Assembly (NCBI RefSeq): GCF_029991245.1
Contig: NZ_JAIVFO010000026.1
Coordinates: 1-37,646, forward strand
DNA length: 37,646 bases
Direction of reading: 5' to 3'
Source: Xanthobacter autotrophicus
Lineage (GTDB): Bacteria > Pseudomonadota > Alphaproteobacteria > Rhizobiales > Xanthobacteraceae
The notes under the pieces are model-generated. The model was not told the DNA's origin. It ran no database searches and saw only the letters and a list, made by a program, of their open reading frames with translations. Positions 8,940 through 17,947 of the stretch are shown here, piece after piece. Made by a program: the position numbers and the translations under genes. How positions within the stretch are numbered: the first letter of the stretch is position 1; each line of letters begins with the position of its first letter.

Positions 8940-10907
8940 ATGTCTCCTGACGTCGCAATCGCGCTCTCGCGCGCGGCCGACATGCACAGGATGGGGCAGT
9001 TCGAACAGGCGCTCGCGATCTATCGCCGCCTTGCAAAAGCGCATTCCGCGTCGTTCGACATCCAGCGCCTGTTGATTTTCGAGCTGCTGCAAGTGGGACG
9101 GCCCAAGGAGGCCGTCATAGCGGCGCGCCGCCTTCGGGACGCGCACCCGCGCAATCCCCATGCTGCGATCCTTCTTGGTGCCAGCCACCAGGGCACGGGT
9201 AACTGGGAGAAGGCGCTGACCGCCTTCCAGGCTGCCGTGAGCCTTGAGGGCGCGCCCTTGGAAGCCCACTTCCTGGCTGGCAATGCGTTTTGCGCCCTCG
9301 GCCGATATGCGGAGGGGGTGGCCTGCTACGACGCCGTCCTGGCGGCGGATCCCCGGTCGATCGAAGCCCTCTCCAACCGCGCCGGCGCCCTTGCGCGCAT
9401 GGGCCGTCTGCAGGAGGCGTTGCGCGACAGCGAAGCGCTGGTCGCCCTGCAGCCCTGGCAGCCGCTGCATCTCGTCAATCTGGCGGGTACCTTGCTGGAA
9501 CTTGAGCGTCCCAGGGATGTCGTTGCCGCGGCCGACGCGGCGCTTCGTCTGGCCCCCCGGCTTGCGGACGCCGAATACGTGCGCGGGCAGGCTCTGCTGG
9601 GGTTGGGTCGCTGGGCAGAAGCACGTGCCAGCCTGGAGAAGGCTGTCGACCTTGCGCCGCAAAACATCATGTTCCACGCGCGCCTGATTTCCGTGCTGCA
9701 TCTCATCGAGGACATGCCCGCCGCGCGCAGTGCGTGTGAACGCGCCCTTCGTCTCGATCCGAAATCAGCCATGCTCTTGCAGCTTCGCGCGGAAATTCGC
9801 CGGGCGCAGGACGATGCTTCCGGTGCCATGGGCGACATCGAAGCGGCGCTCGCGCTCGATCCGCGGCTTGCATCCGCGCATGTATCGCGTGCCCGGCTGC
9901 TGGCGGATGAGGGCCGCCGGGAAGATATGCGCAAGTCCCTCGGGCGTGCCTTGGAGGTCGATCCGGGGCAGCCCTATGTCCAGTATGCGAATGCGGCGGA
10001 AAAACTCGCCGAACGACAGTGGCTGGAGGGCTGGGCGGGATACGAACATCGCGAAGCGATACTGCCGCCTCCCTTCAACCCGCTGCCGTTCACGCGCTGG
10101 GACGGACGGGAAACGCCGGACATGCTGGTTGCGCTGGGCGAGCAGGGGATCGGGGACGTCGTCTTCTTCGGCCGCCTTCTGCGCACTTTGGCGGATCGCG
10201 GGATCAGGACGATCCTGCTCACGCGGCCGGGTCTCGTCCCGTTGCTTCGAGATCTCGACGGCCGGGTGCCGGTCGTCTCCGATCTATCGGGAATAGACCA
10301 GTCGATGCCGGGCCTGCGCTGGGCTCCCATCGGCAGCCTGCCCCATCTCGTGTCCCCCGATCCGGCCCGGTGGCCCGCCGCGCCTTATCTCACCCCGCCA
10401 CAGGACAGGGTTTCCAGATGGCGTCATCTGCGCCAGGACGGTGCGTTCAACATCGGCATCAACTGGCAGGGCAATCCGTCGCGCAATGTGGATGTGGGGC
10501 GCTCGATCCCACTGGCGCTTTTCGCTCCGCTGGCGGCGATCCCCGGCGTGAGCCTTGTGTCTCTTCAACACGGCGCCGGCACCGAGCAACTGGACCAGGT
10601 CCCTTTCGCCGGAGCAATCGTGCGGCCTGACGCGGGTTTTAACGCGGACGGCATTTTCGTCGATACGGTCGGCCTGATGCAGACTCTCGATCTGGTGGTC
10701 ACCACCGACACCGCGCTTGCGAACGTGGCGGGCGCCTGCGGCTTTCCGACCTTCGTCGCCCTGCGGGCCGTACCCGATTGGCGCTGGGGATGTGAAGGCG
10801 AGGAAACCGTCTTCTTTCCGAGCCTACGGCTCTTCCGGCAGCCGATAGCGGGAGATTGGTCGAGCTTGATTCAGCGTATGACTCATAAAATACGTGAGCT
10901 GCTGTAG
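8940..10907 (+). CDS. TPR-repeat protein with GT9-like glycosyltransferase domain
   Basis: A 655-residue protein. Residues about 1-360 are tandem TPR helices, recognisable by recurring A-x3-Y/F and alternating small/large residues (for example ALAIYRRLAKAH and ALAADPRSIEALSNRAGAL). The C-terminal half resembles heptosyltransferase (GT9, GT-B fold) proteins. It has GEQGIGDVVFFGRLL near 400, FNIGINWQGNPSRN near 500, and VTTDTALANVAGACG near 586, where the family keeps its donor-binding DT/S motif. AGGGAGG precedes the ATG by about 13 bases. Codon use is slightly less GC-extreme than in neighbours. It probably acts on a surface polysaccharide or protein glycan; no acceptor can be named. Confidence 0.8.
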   Translation: MSPDVAIALSRAADMHRMGQFEQALAIYRRLAKAHSASFDIQRLLIFELLQVGRPKEAVIAARRLRDAHPRNPHAAILLGASHQGTGNWEKALTAFQAAVSLEGAPLEAHFLAGNAFCALGRYAEGVACYDAVLAADPRSIEALSNRAGALARMGRLQEALRDSEALVALQPWQPLHLVNLAGTLLELERPRDVVAAADAALRLAPRLADAEYVRGQALLGLGRWAEARASLEKAVDLAPQNIMFHARLISVLHLIEDMPAARSACERALRLDPKSAMLLQLRAEIRRAQDDASGAMGDIEAALALDPRLASAHVSRARLLADEGRREDMRKSLGRALEVDPGQPYVQYANAAEKLAERQWLEGWAGYEHREAILPPPFNPLPFTRWDGRETPDMLVALGEQGIGDVVFFGRLLRTLADRGIRTILLTRPGLVPLLRDLDGRVPVVSDLSGIDQSMPGLRWAPIGSLPHLVSPDPARWPAAPYLTPPQDRVSRWRHLRQDGAFNIGINWQGNPSRNVDVGRSIPLALFAPLAAIPGVSLVSLQHGAGTEQLDQVPFAGAIVRPDAGFNADGIFVDTVGLMQTLDLVVTTDTALANVAGACGFPTFVALRAVPDWRWGCEGEETVFFPSLRLFRQPIAGDWSSLIQRMTHKIRELL

Positions 10908-10935
10908 ATTTTCCAATGGCCTGAGAGGCTCCCCT

Positions 10936-11748
10936 TCATGGGGTCCGCACATGCGCCGACAGGTCGGTGATGCGGTCGCCGGTGCCGGTCAGGGGGTTGT
11001 CCGGGTCCCAGCCGTAGCTCAGGGTCTCGAAGCGCATGGCGCGGGCGTCGATCATCAGCAGGCGCCCCACCAGCCCCTCGCCGAAGCCCACCACGGCGCG
11101 GATCGCCTCCAGCGCGGCGAGCGAGCCGGCGATCCCGGCCAGCGCCCCCAGCACGCCGGCTTCCGCGCAGGCCGGCACGGTGCCCGCCGGCGGCGGTTCG
11201 GGGAACAGGCAGCGATAGGTGGGGTTGGGGGTGCCGTCCGGCGCCGTCTCGTGGGCGCGCAGGGTGGTGACCGTGGCGTCGAAGGCGCCGAGCGCCGCCG
11301 TCACCAGCGGCTTTTTCGCCAGCACGCAGGCGTCCGACACCAGATAGCGCGTGGCGAAATTGTCCGAGCCGTCCACCACCACGTCCGCCCCGGCGATGAG
11401 ATCCAGGGCGTTGCCGGCGTCGAGCCGCACCGCGTGGGTCACCAGTTCCACATGGGGGTTGAGGGCGGCGATGGCATCGCGGGCGCTGTCGGTCTTGGGC
11501 CGGTCCACGTCCTGCGTGCGGTGGATCACCTGCCGCTGGAGGTTGGAGAGGGAGACCACGTCGTCCTCGACAAGGATCAGCCGTCCCACGCCAGCCGCAG
11601 CGAGATAGAGCAGCACCGGCGCGCCGAGGCCGCCGGCACCCACCACCAGCACGGTGGCCGCCTTCAGCTTCTGCTGGCCGGGCCCGCCCACGTCGTGGAG
11701 CACGATGTGGCGGGCATAGCGTTCGATCTCGTCAGGGGAAAAGGCCAT
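10936..11748 (-). CDS. moeB: MoeB/ThiF-type adenylyltransferase
   Basis: A 270-residue E1-like enzyme that adenylates the C-terminus of a small sulfur carrier (MoaD for molybdopterin synthesis, or ThiS). It shows the nucleotide loop GAGGLG (37-42), NLQRQ (69-73), DGSDNF (126-131) and VPACAEAGVLG (191-201), where Cys194 matches E. coli MoeB Cys187. The structural zinc site is not intact: the first CxxC reads TYRC and the C-terminal CxxC is absent. The ATG at 11748 is chosen because AAGGA lies 7 bases upstream and MAFSPDEIERYARHI is the family N-terminus. It is last in the run of minus-strand genes after ccmG. MoeB rather than ThiF is inferred. Confidence 0.85.
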   Translation of the reverse strand: MAFSPDEIERYARHIVLHDVGGPGQQKLKAATVLVVGAGGLGAPVLLYLAAAGVGRLILVEDDVVSLSNLQRQVIHRTQDVDRPKTDSARDAIAALNPHVELVTHAVRLDAGNALDLIAGADVVVDGSDNFATRYLVSDACVLAKKPLVTAALGAFDATVTTLRAHETAPDGTPNPTYRCLFPEPPPAGTVPACAEAGVLGALAGIAGSLAALEAIRAVVGFGEGLVGRLLMIDARAMRFETLSYGWDPDNPLTGTGDRITDLSAHVRTP

Positions 11749-11799
11749 GGCGGAATCCTTAAATCCGGTTGCCGCCGGCGTCACCCTTGCGGCGGCCGC

Positions 11800-12414
11800 T
11801 CAGCTTCCCGACAGGCGCGCGATGAGCGGCAGCAGCGTCCCGTTCACCGCCTCGGCCGTCAGCGGCCCCACGAACTTGTGGACGATGGTGCCGTCCCTGG
11901 CGACCACGAAGGTCTCCGGCACCCCATAGACGCCCCAGTCGATGGCCGCGCGGCCCCTGGGGTCCACGCCCACCGCCTGATAGGGCAGGCCATATTGGCC
12001 GAGGAAGCGGCGGGCGTTCTCCGGCGCGTCCTTGTAGTTGATGCCGACGAGGTTGAAGCGGCCATCCTTGGCAAGCTGCATCAGCACGGGATGCTCGTCC
12101 CGGCACGGCCCGCACCAGGAGGCCCACACGTTCACCAGCGTCGGCTTGCCGGCAAGCGCCGCCAGGTCGATCCCCGGCAAGGGCGTGCCGCCGGGACCCT
12201 TCAGGCCCTCCAGCGGCGGCAGGGCGATGGTGGGCGCGGCCTTGCCCACGAGGGCGGAGGGGATGCGCGAGGGGTCGCCCCCGGTTTCGAGCCGCGAGAA
12301 GAACAGGCCGGCCAGCGCCAAAAACAGCACCAGCGGCAGCGCCACCAGCCACAGCCGGCGGCGGGGCCGCACCGGGCCGGGCATCTGGCCGGGCGTCTCG
12401 TCGGGTGTGCTCAT
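11800..12414 (-). CDS. ccmG: CcmG/DsbE thiol:disulfide oxidoreductase
   Basis: A 204-residue membrane-anchored periplasmic thioredoxin. It has one TM anchor at about 21-39 after an Arg-rich cytoplasmic stub, and the active site WCGPC at 100-104. The cis-proline loop GVPET and the CcmG-type GVYGVPETFVV segment are present. In system I cytochrome c maturation it reduces the apocytochrome CxxCH cysteines. Its ATG overlaps the ccmD stop (ATGA), so the two are translationally coupled. It lies 51 bases before the MoeB-type gene. Confidence 0.92.
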   Translation of the reverse strand: MSTPDETPGQMPGPVRPRRRLWLVALPLVLFLALAGLFFSRLETGGDPSRIPSALVGKAAPTIALPPLEGLKGPGGTPLPGIDLAALAGKPTLVNVWASWCGPCRDEHPVLMQLAKDGRFNLVGINYKDAPENARRFLGQYGLPYQAVGVDPRGRAAIDWGVYGVPETFVVARDGTIVHKFVGPLTAEAVNGTLLPLIARLSGS

Positions 12415-12593
12415 GGCGCTTCTCCCGGCGCATCCCCCGTCTCGCGGCGGGACCTCTTGCCGACGCCGCGCGCCTCCAGATCGGCGAGCACCCGGCGCTG
12501 GCGGCCGTAATCGGCCAGGAGCCAGGCGGCGAGCAGCCCGAGGCCGAGCGTGGCGACGCCATAGGAGGCGGCAATGAAGGCGAAGTGGGTCAT
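12411..12593 (-). CDS. ccmD: heme exporter protein CcmD
   Basis: A 60-residue protein with one membrane helix (about 6-27, ATLGLGLLAAWLLADYG) followed by a basic tail. This is the usual make-up of CcmD, which holds the CcmC-CcmE complex during heme loading and release. Size, topology and position between ccmC and ccmG give the identification, since sequence conservation in the family is low. It follows ccmC by 22 bases and overlaps ccmG by 4. Confidence 0.88.
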   Translation of the reverse strand: MTHFAFIAASYGVATLGLGLLAAWLLADYGRQRRVLADLEARGVGKRSRRETGDAPGEAP

Positions 12594-12615
12594 GACAGGT
12601 GGTCCATCCGCCGGC

Positions 12616-13347
12616 TCAGGCCATCGCCTCGGCGGCGGCGCGGGCTTCCAGCGCCTGCACGCGGCGGCGGAGGATTTCCGTGCGCATGCCCAGCATGTGC
12701 AGCGCCACGAACAGCAGCGTGAAGCCGATGGCGCACACCAGCAGCGGCCACAGCAGGCTCGATTCGATGGTGGAGCCGCCCATGCGGAACACCGAGGCGG
12801 GCTGGTGCAGCGTGTTCCACCAGTCCACCGAGAATTTCACGATGGGCACGTTGATGAAGCCCACCAGGGTGAGCACCGCCGCCGCGCGCCCGGCGCGGTT
12901 GGGCTCGTCGATGGCGGCGCGCAGGGCCATCAGGCCCAGATAGAGCAGCAGCAGCACCAGCATGGAAGTGAGCCGCGCGTCCCACACCCAGTAGGTGCCC
13001 CACATGGGCCGGCCCCAGAGCGCGCCGGTGACGAGGCACAAAGCGGTGAAGGTGGCGCCCACCGGCGCTGCCGCCTTGTGGGCCACGTCCGCCAGGGGAT
13101 GGCGCCATACCAGGATGCCGATGGAGGAGGCCGCCATCAGGGAATAGCCGAACAGGCCGAGCCACGCGAACGGCACGTGGATGTACATGATGCGCACCGT
13201 CTCGCCCTGCTGGTAGTCGGGCGGGGCGCGGAAGGCGAGGAAGAAGCCGACGGCGAGCGTCACCACCGCCGCTCCCGCGATCCAAGGCAGGATGCGGGCG
13301 GACAGGCTCAGGAAGCGGACCGGGTTGGCAAGGTCGAGGATCGCCAT
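12616..13347 (-). CDS. ccmC: heme exporter/handling protein CcmC
   Basis: A 243-residue integral membrane protein with six predicted helices. It has the tryptophan-rich periplasmic motif WGTYWVWDARLTS of the heme-handling family, and histidine-bearing loops at MYIHVPFAW and KAAAPVGATF near the second conserved site. CcmC transfers heme to CcmE. The genes that normally precede it, ccmA and ccmB, are not here; the upstream place is taken by an unrelated drug-type ABC exporter. It is separated from that permease by 93 bases. Confidence 0.93.
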   Translation of the reverse strand: MAILDLANPVRFLSLSARILPWIAGAAVVTLAVGFFLAFRAPPDYQQGETVRIMYIHVPFAWLGLFGYSLMAASSIGILVWRHPLADVAHKAAAPVGATFTALCLVTGALWGRPMWGTYWVWDARLTSMLVLLLLYLGLMALRAAIDEPNRAGRAAAVLTLVGFINVPIVKFSVDWWNTLHQPASVFRMGGSTIESSLLWPLLVCAIGFTLLFVALHMLGMRTEILRRRVQALEARAAAEAMA

Positions 13348-13440
13348 GGCGCGGTTCTAAAGCCCCCGCGCGCCGGAGGGAAGCGCTCTCGCCGTTCAGG
13401 ATTTCGTGTCGCAGGGGTGCCCCTGCCGCCGGGCCTGCCC

Positions 13441-14631
13441 TCAGGCCAGCCGCACCTGCCGGCGGATCATCCACAAGGTTAAGCCGGCGCCTACCGCGCC
13501 ATAGCCCAGCAGGACGGCGAGGGACAAGGCAAGATCGCCGAGCCCGTCGCCGCGCCACAGCGCGCCCTGGAACGCCTCGATGCCCCAGGCGGTGGGCGTC
13601 ACCACGCCGAGCTTCTGCAGCCAGTCCGGCATCAGGAAGCGGGGCACCATGCTGCCGCCCACCGCCGAAAACAGCAGCACCGCGAAGGTGGAGAGGGTCT
13701 GCGCCTGATGGCGAGTGCGCGCCATGGCCGCCAGCGGCAAGGCAACGCCCGCCGCCGCCGCCGAGGCCGCCGCCGCCACCAGCGTGACGGTGCCCAGATG
13801 CTGGATCACGTGCACGCCATAAACGATCTGCGCCACCGCGAACAGCACGGCGGCCAGGGCAACCCCCTGGAGGATCAGGAAAAGGAGCTTGCCGCCCACC
13901 AGCGCCAGCACGCCGCCCCGACTCATGACGATGCGGTCGAACACGCCCGAGCGGCGTTCATCCACCAGGCTCGCCGCCCCCTGCACCGCCGCGAACAGCA
14001 GGAACAGCATGGCGATGGCGCCGGCATAATAGCTCACCCCCGGCTCGGCCCGGCGACTGGCGAGGGGCTGGCGCTCCATCAGGTCGGCGCCGCCCTGGGC
14101 CACCAGTGCCGGGGCGCGGGCCACGGCATCGTCGAGCCGCGCTTTCTGTTCGGCGGAGAATGGCCCCACCAGCACCTCGATCTGCCCGGCCACCCGCCGC
14201 ATGGCAAGGCCCGGCAGGTCCTCGGTGAACAGGCGCTGGATGCGGGCGGCGAGCAGCGCTGCCGCCACGTTGCGGCCGGCGTCGGTGATGACTACCAGCG
14301 GCGGCTTGTCGGTGGCGGCGGCCACATCGCCGCGCACGATCAGGCCCACGTCGTCCCGCCCGTCCGCCACGCGCCGGGCCACATCCTCTGGCGCCACCGG
14401 CGTCAGGTGCACATCCGGCGCGCGGGCGAGGGCATCCAGCAGCACCTGGGCGGCGGGGGCATCGGTGGTCCGCGCCGCCGCCACCTTGATGCTGGAGGCT
14501 TCCCCTCCGGTGCCGGCGAACACCGCCGCGAACAGCACGAACAGCACCGGCGGCAGCACGAAGGTCATCAGCAGCGCGCCGCGGTCGCGCATCAAGGTGA
14601 GGGCCATGGCCCGGACGATGGCGACCATCAT
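13441..14631 (-). CDS. ABC-2 type exporter permease
   Basis: A 396-residue permease of the ABC2_membrane_3 type: one N-terminal helix (about 18-40), a large extracytoplasmic domain (about 45-210), then five helices from about 214. The segments ASLVDERRSGVFDRI and PTAWGIEAFQGALWRG match the family. It overlaps the ATPase gene by 4 bases (ATGA), so the two form one transporter. The substrate is unknown. It is not CcmB, which is shorter and lacks the large external domain. Confidence 0.88.
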   Translation of the reverse strand: MMVAIVRAMALTLMRDRGALLMTFVLPPVLFVLFAAVFAGTGGEASSIKVAAARTTDAPAAQVLLDALARAPDVHLTPVAPEDVARRVADGRDDVGLIVRGDVAAATDKPPLVVITDAGRNVAAALLAARIQRLFTEDLPGLAMRRVAGQIEVLVGPFSAEQKARLDDAVARAPALVAQGGADLMERQPLASRRAEPGVSYYAGAIAMLFLLFAAVQGAASLVDERRSGVFDRIVMSRGGVLALVGGKLLFLILQGVALAAVLFAVAQIVYGVHVIQHLGTVTLVAAAASAAAAGVALPLAAMARTRHQAQTLSTFAVLLFSAVGGSMVPRFLMPDWLQKLGVVTPTAWGIEAFQGALWRGDGLGDLALSLAVLLGYGAVGAGLTLWMIRRQVRLA

Positions 14632-15614
14632 GGGGACGGCTTCCGGGTGACGGCGGCATAGAGCGCATCGAGCCCGGCGGCCTGGAGCGCGAGGGTGCGG
14701 GGCACCAGCCCCGCCGCCTTCAGGGCGGCGATGAGATCGCCCGCCGCGGCCGGCGTGTCCGCCACCACCCCGCTGAAGGCGGTTTCGTCCGGCGAGGGGT
14801 GAAGGCCATGGGCGGCGAGCACCTGCCGGCCCTTGAGCGTCGGCGGGGTGGCGAAGGTCGCCTCCACCCGCCGCTGGTCGGGAAAGTGCGCGGCGACCAG
14901 GGCGCCCAACTCGCCTTCCAGCGCCACCCGCCCGTCCTTCAGGATGGCGACGCGGTCGGCGACCTCCTCGGCGAAGGCGAAATCGTGGGTGACGAGGAGG
15001 ATGCCGAGCCCTTCCGCCGCCAGGCTGCGCACCAGGGCGGCCAGCTCCGCGCGGGCGGGGGCGTCCACCCCCACGGTGGGTTCGTCGAGCACCAGCAGGC
15101 GCGGATCGCCCACCAGGGCGGCCGCCACGTTGGCCCGGCGCTGCCAGCCGCCGGACAGGTGGTCGATGCGCTCGTTGCGGCGGTCGGCAACGCCGGTACG
15201 CACCATCACATTGGCGACACGGGTGGGCACACCGGCGCCCGGCACGCCGGCAAGGCTGGCGAACACCTCCAGATTTTCCGAAATGGTCAGGCTGCGATAG
15301 AGAGCGATATCCTGCGGGGCGAGGCCGATGCGGGCGCGGGCGGCGCCTTCCGCCGCCGGAACGCCGCAGACCGTCACGGTTCCGGACCGGGGGGCGATGC
15401 GGCCGCAGATGGCGCGCACCAGGGTGGTCTTGCCCGCGCCGTTGGGGCCGGTGAGCGCCGTCACCGTGGCTTCGGGCACGACAAGATCGACGCCCGCCAG
15501 AACGGCGCGCGCGCCATAGCCCACGTGAAGGCCCGAGATGGCCAACGGCGAGGCCAGTGATGGAGCCGGGATCAGGTCTTCCGTGGGGAGATCATATCGG
15601 GGCGCGGCGCTCAC
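14628..15614 (-). CDS. ABC exporter ATP-binding protein
   Basis: A 328-residue nucleotide-binding subunit. It has Walker A GPNGAGKTT (56-64), Q-loop APQD (99-102), C-signature LSGGWQRR (153-160, with W where Q or M is usual), Walker B LLVLDEPT (173-180) and switch His210. A C-terminal extension of about 100 residues follows the core, as in DrrA/YhiH-like exporters. The start is GTG and overlaps the stop of the prenyl synthase gene (GTGA). It pairs with the permease downstream. The substrate is unknown; location between isoprenoid and cytochrome genes hints at a lipid or hydrophobic product, but this is only context. Confidence 0.88.
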   Translation of the reverse strand: MSAAPRYDLPTEDLIPAPSLASPLAISGLHVGYGARAVLAGVDLVVPEATVTALTGPNGAGKTTLVRAICGRIAPRSGTVTVCGVPAAEGAARARIGLAPQDIALYRSLTISENLEVFASLAGVPGAGVPTRVANVMVRTGVADRRNERIDHLSGGWQRRANVAAALVGDPRLLVLDEPTVGVDAPARAELAALVRSLAAEGLGILLVTHDFAFAEEVADRVAILKDGRVALEGELGALVAAHFPDQRRVEATFATPPTLKGRQVLAAHGLHPSPDETAFSGVVADTPAAAGDLIAALKAAGLVPRTLALQAAGLDALYAAVTRKPSP

Positions 15615-16693
15615 GGCGCCAGCGGCCCCATCAGTTCGCCGAAGGCAGCGGTCATGAAATCTCGCAGGGGCTCCTGGCCTTCCGTGTTGGACCCCAGCTC
15701 TTTAGAGGCGGCGAGCGCGCCCGCCAAGTGCTCGGACAAAAGCTTGCGCGCGCGGGGCGCGCCGAGCGAGGCGATCACGGTGGCCTTGTGGGCGTCCTTG
15801 CCCACGTCCTTGCCGAGACTGGCGGTGGAGGCCGAGGCATCGAGAATGTCGTCAAGGATCTGGTAGGCGCGGCCCACATGGCCGGCCAGCGCCTTCAGGT
15901 GGCCGAGCTGGGTCTCGTTCGCCGCCGCCACATGGCCGGCAATCTCCACCGCGGCGGAGAACAGCACGCCGGTCTTGCGGCGGTTCACGTCCTCGGTGGC
16001 GGAAAGGCTGCGGCCGGGGCTGGGCCTGAGGTCGTCATACTGGCCGCCGCACAGGCCCAGCGAGCCCACCGCCATGGACAGGATCGCCACCGCTTCGAGG
16101 CGCGCGTGCTCGCTCACCCCCGGCGCCGCCGCCGCCACCCCGAAGGCGCGCGACAGCAGGCCGATGGAGGCGAGAACGGCCACGTCCTCGCCGTACTGCA
16201 CATGGGTGGTGGGCTGGGCGCGCCGCATGGTGGCGTCGTCCATGCACGGCAGGTCGTCCACGATCAGGGAGGAGGCGTGGATCATCTCCAGCGCGCAGCC
16301 GAAATCCAGCACCGCGTGCTCGGAGGCATTGAGCTGGATCGCGGCGGCAAGGGTGAGCAGCGGGCGCAGCCTTTTGCCGGGCGAGAGCAGGATGTGCCGC
16401 ATGGCGGCATGCAGCACTGCCGGGTGGGCGGCGGCCGGCGGCACCAGAAGGCCGAGCCGGCGATCGATCACCGCCCGAAGGAAGGACAGGTCGCGCGAGC
16501 GCGGCGGGAAGGTCGCTGTCGGTAGCTCCTCCAGATCCTGCACGCGTCCATCCGGTGCCCGGTTCGACTCCGGCTCCGCTACGGCCAGCACCAGGGTGGA
16601 ACCACCTTGCGAGGCGCCTTGAGACGTGCTTGGCCGCAGCGCGTCGTGCGAACCTTCCGAGGTCCGCCGGTCCCGTCCGCCCTTCTGCGCCAT
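15611..16693 (-). CDS. polyprenyl (geranylgeranyl-type) diphosphate synthase
   Basis: A 360-residue trans-prenyltransferase that condenses IPP onto allylic diphosphates. It has GKRLRP at 106-111, the first aspartate motif DDLPCMDD at 146-153 (the DDx4D form), RRKTG near 238-242, and the second motif DDILD at 281-285. About 65 disordered residues precede the core. The ATG at 16693 is favoured over 16705 because GAGG lies about 6 bases before it. It is divergent from type 2 IPP isomerase, fitting CrtE-like GGPP synthesis for carotenoids, though farnesyl diphosphate synthesis cannot be excluded. The GTGA overlap couples it to the ABC ATPase. Confidence 0.88.
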   Translation of the reverse strand: MAQKGGRDRRTSEGSHDALRPSTSQGASQGGSTLVLAVAEPESNRAPDGRVQDLEELPTATFPPRSRDLSFLRAVIDRRLGLLVPPAAAHPAVLHAAMRHILLSPGKRLRPLLTLAAAIQLNASEHAVLDFGCALEMIHASSLIVDDLPCMDDATMRRAQPTTHVQYGEDVAVLASIGLLSRAFGVAAAAPGVSEHARLEAVAILSMAVGSLGLCGGQYDDLRPSPGRSLSATEDVNRRKTGVLFSAAVEIAGHVAAANETQLGHLKALAGHVGRAYQILDDILDASASTASLGKDVGKDAHKATVIASLGAPRARKLLSEHLAGALAASKELGSNTEGQEPLRDFMTAAFGELMGPLAP

Positions 16694-16909
16694 CCACGCC
16701 CTCATCTTATGCTGTGCTGCGGGGGCGCACCCCTGCTGGCAGATACGTTGCCAAATTACGTTGCCTTGAACGACTTTAGATCACCCCTTAAGGAAGGATG
16801 CCAGAGCGCGGGGCGCGCCGCGCGACAGATTCTGCCGGCGTGTGGCGTCCTCGCCGCGGCTTCAGGCAAATCGCGTTCGCTTTTTGAAGGCGGGTGCCGG
16901 CGAGGGTCG

Positions 16910-17941
16910 ATGGACGAAAGCGGCGCGGGTCGGCGCAAGGACGACCATATCGACATCGTGCTCGCGGGCGGGCGCGTGGCCTCGCGCGTGGATGCGGGCT
17001 TCGACCGGGTGCGCTTCATCCATTGCGCCCTGCCCGAACTCGATCTTGACGCCATCGACCTGACCACAGGCTTTCTCGGACGCACGCTGAGGGCGCCGTT
17101 CCTGATCTCCGCCATGACCGGCGGGCCGGCGCGGGCGGAAGCCATCAACGCCCACCTCGCCGAAGCCGCGCAGGCGCTGGGCATCGCGCTGGGCGTCGGC
17201 TCCCAGCGCATTGCCATCGAGACCGGTTCGGCCGGCGGCCTCGGCGCCGACCTGCGGCGGCGGGCGCCGGACATCGCGCTCTTCGCCAATCTCGGCGCGG
17301 CCCAGCTTCTGGCCGCGGACGGCGTGGATGCGGCCCGCCGCGCGGTGGAGATGATCGGGGCGGATGCCCTCGTCATCCACCTGAACCCGTTGCAGGAGGC
17401 GATCCAGCCGGGCGGCGACCGGGATTGGCGGGGTGTCCTCGATCGCATTGCCGGGCTCTGCGCCGGCCTGTCCGTCCCGGTGGTGGTGAAGGAGGTGGGC
17501 TTCGGCCTTTCCGGCGCGCTGGCCCGGCGGCTGGCGGACTGCGGGGTCGCGGCGCTGGACGTGGCCGGGGCAGGGGGCACCAACTGGGCGCTGGTGGAGG
17601 GCGAGCGCGGCTCCGGGCGCAGCCGCGCCGTGGCCGCCGCCTTCGCCGACTGGGGCATTCCCACCGCTGAGGCGGTGGTCGAGGCGCGCGCGGCCTGCCC
17701 GAACCTGCCCCTTATTGCCTCCGGCGGCGTGCGGCACGGGGTGGATGCGGCCAAGGCCATCCGGCTGGGGGCCGATCTCGTGGGCCAGGCGGCGGGCACG
17801 CTGAAGGCCGCCGTCACCTCCACCGAGGCGGTGGTGGAGCATTTTGCGCAGATGACGGACCAGCTGCGCATCGCCTGCTTTGCCACCGGCGCCGCCGACC
17901 TTGCGGCGCTGCGCCGCGTGCCGCTCGCCACGACCGATTGA
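16910..17941 (+). CDS. fni: type 2 isopentenyl-diphosphate delta-isomerase
   Basis: A 343-residue FMN- and NADPH-dependent enzyme interconverting IPP and DMAPP. Diagnostic segments are RRKDDH at 8-13, SAMTGG (67-72), SQR near 98-100, ANLGAAQ (126-132), HLNPLQE at 157-163 (Gln162/Glu163 at the active site), VVKEVGFG (192-199) and the phosphate loop [14 protein letters not shown] with GADLVGQA. The ATG at 16910 is selected because GAGGG lies 5 bases upstream and the RKxxH motif sits at the normal distance; a longer frame upstream lacks support. It is divergent from the prenyl synthase, so the pair should supply allylic primer and chain elongation together. Its 3' end faces the DUF1194 gene with a 6-base gap. 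Confidence 0.95.
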   Translation: MDESGAGRRKDDHIDIVLAGGRVASRVDAGFDRVRFIHCALPELDLDAIDLTTGFLGRTLRAPFLISAMTGGPARAEAINAHLAEAAQALGIALGVGSQRIAIETGSAGGLGADLRRRAPDIALFANLGAAQLLAADGVDAARRAVEMIGADALVIHLNPLQEAIQPGGDRDWRGVLDRIAGLCAGLSVPVVVKEVGFGLSGALARRLADCGVAALDVAGAGGTNWALVEGERGSGRSRAVAAAFADWGIPTAEAVVEARAACPNLPLIASGGVRHGVDAAKAIRLGADLVGQAAGTLKAAVTSTEAVVEHFAQMTDQLRIACFATGAADLAALRRVPLATTD

Positions 17942-17947
17942 CCGGCC

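Noticed and set aside
10915-10940. CTGAGA sequence recalling a TPP riboswitch
   Set aside because: Only the six-base match is present. The rest of the thi-box core is missing and the site lies between two converging stops.
10894-12510. A 538-codon plus-strand open frame
   Set aside because: Shadow of moeB and ccmG, both of which have all family residues in the minus frame.
13441-15614. The ABC pair as CcmA and CcmB
   Set aside because: The ATPase is about 120 residues longer than CcmA, and the permease has a large external domain typical of ABC2_membrane_3 exporters.
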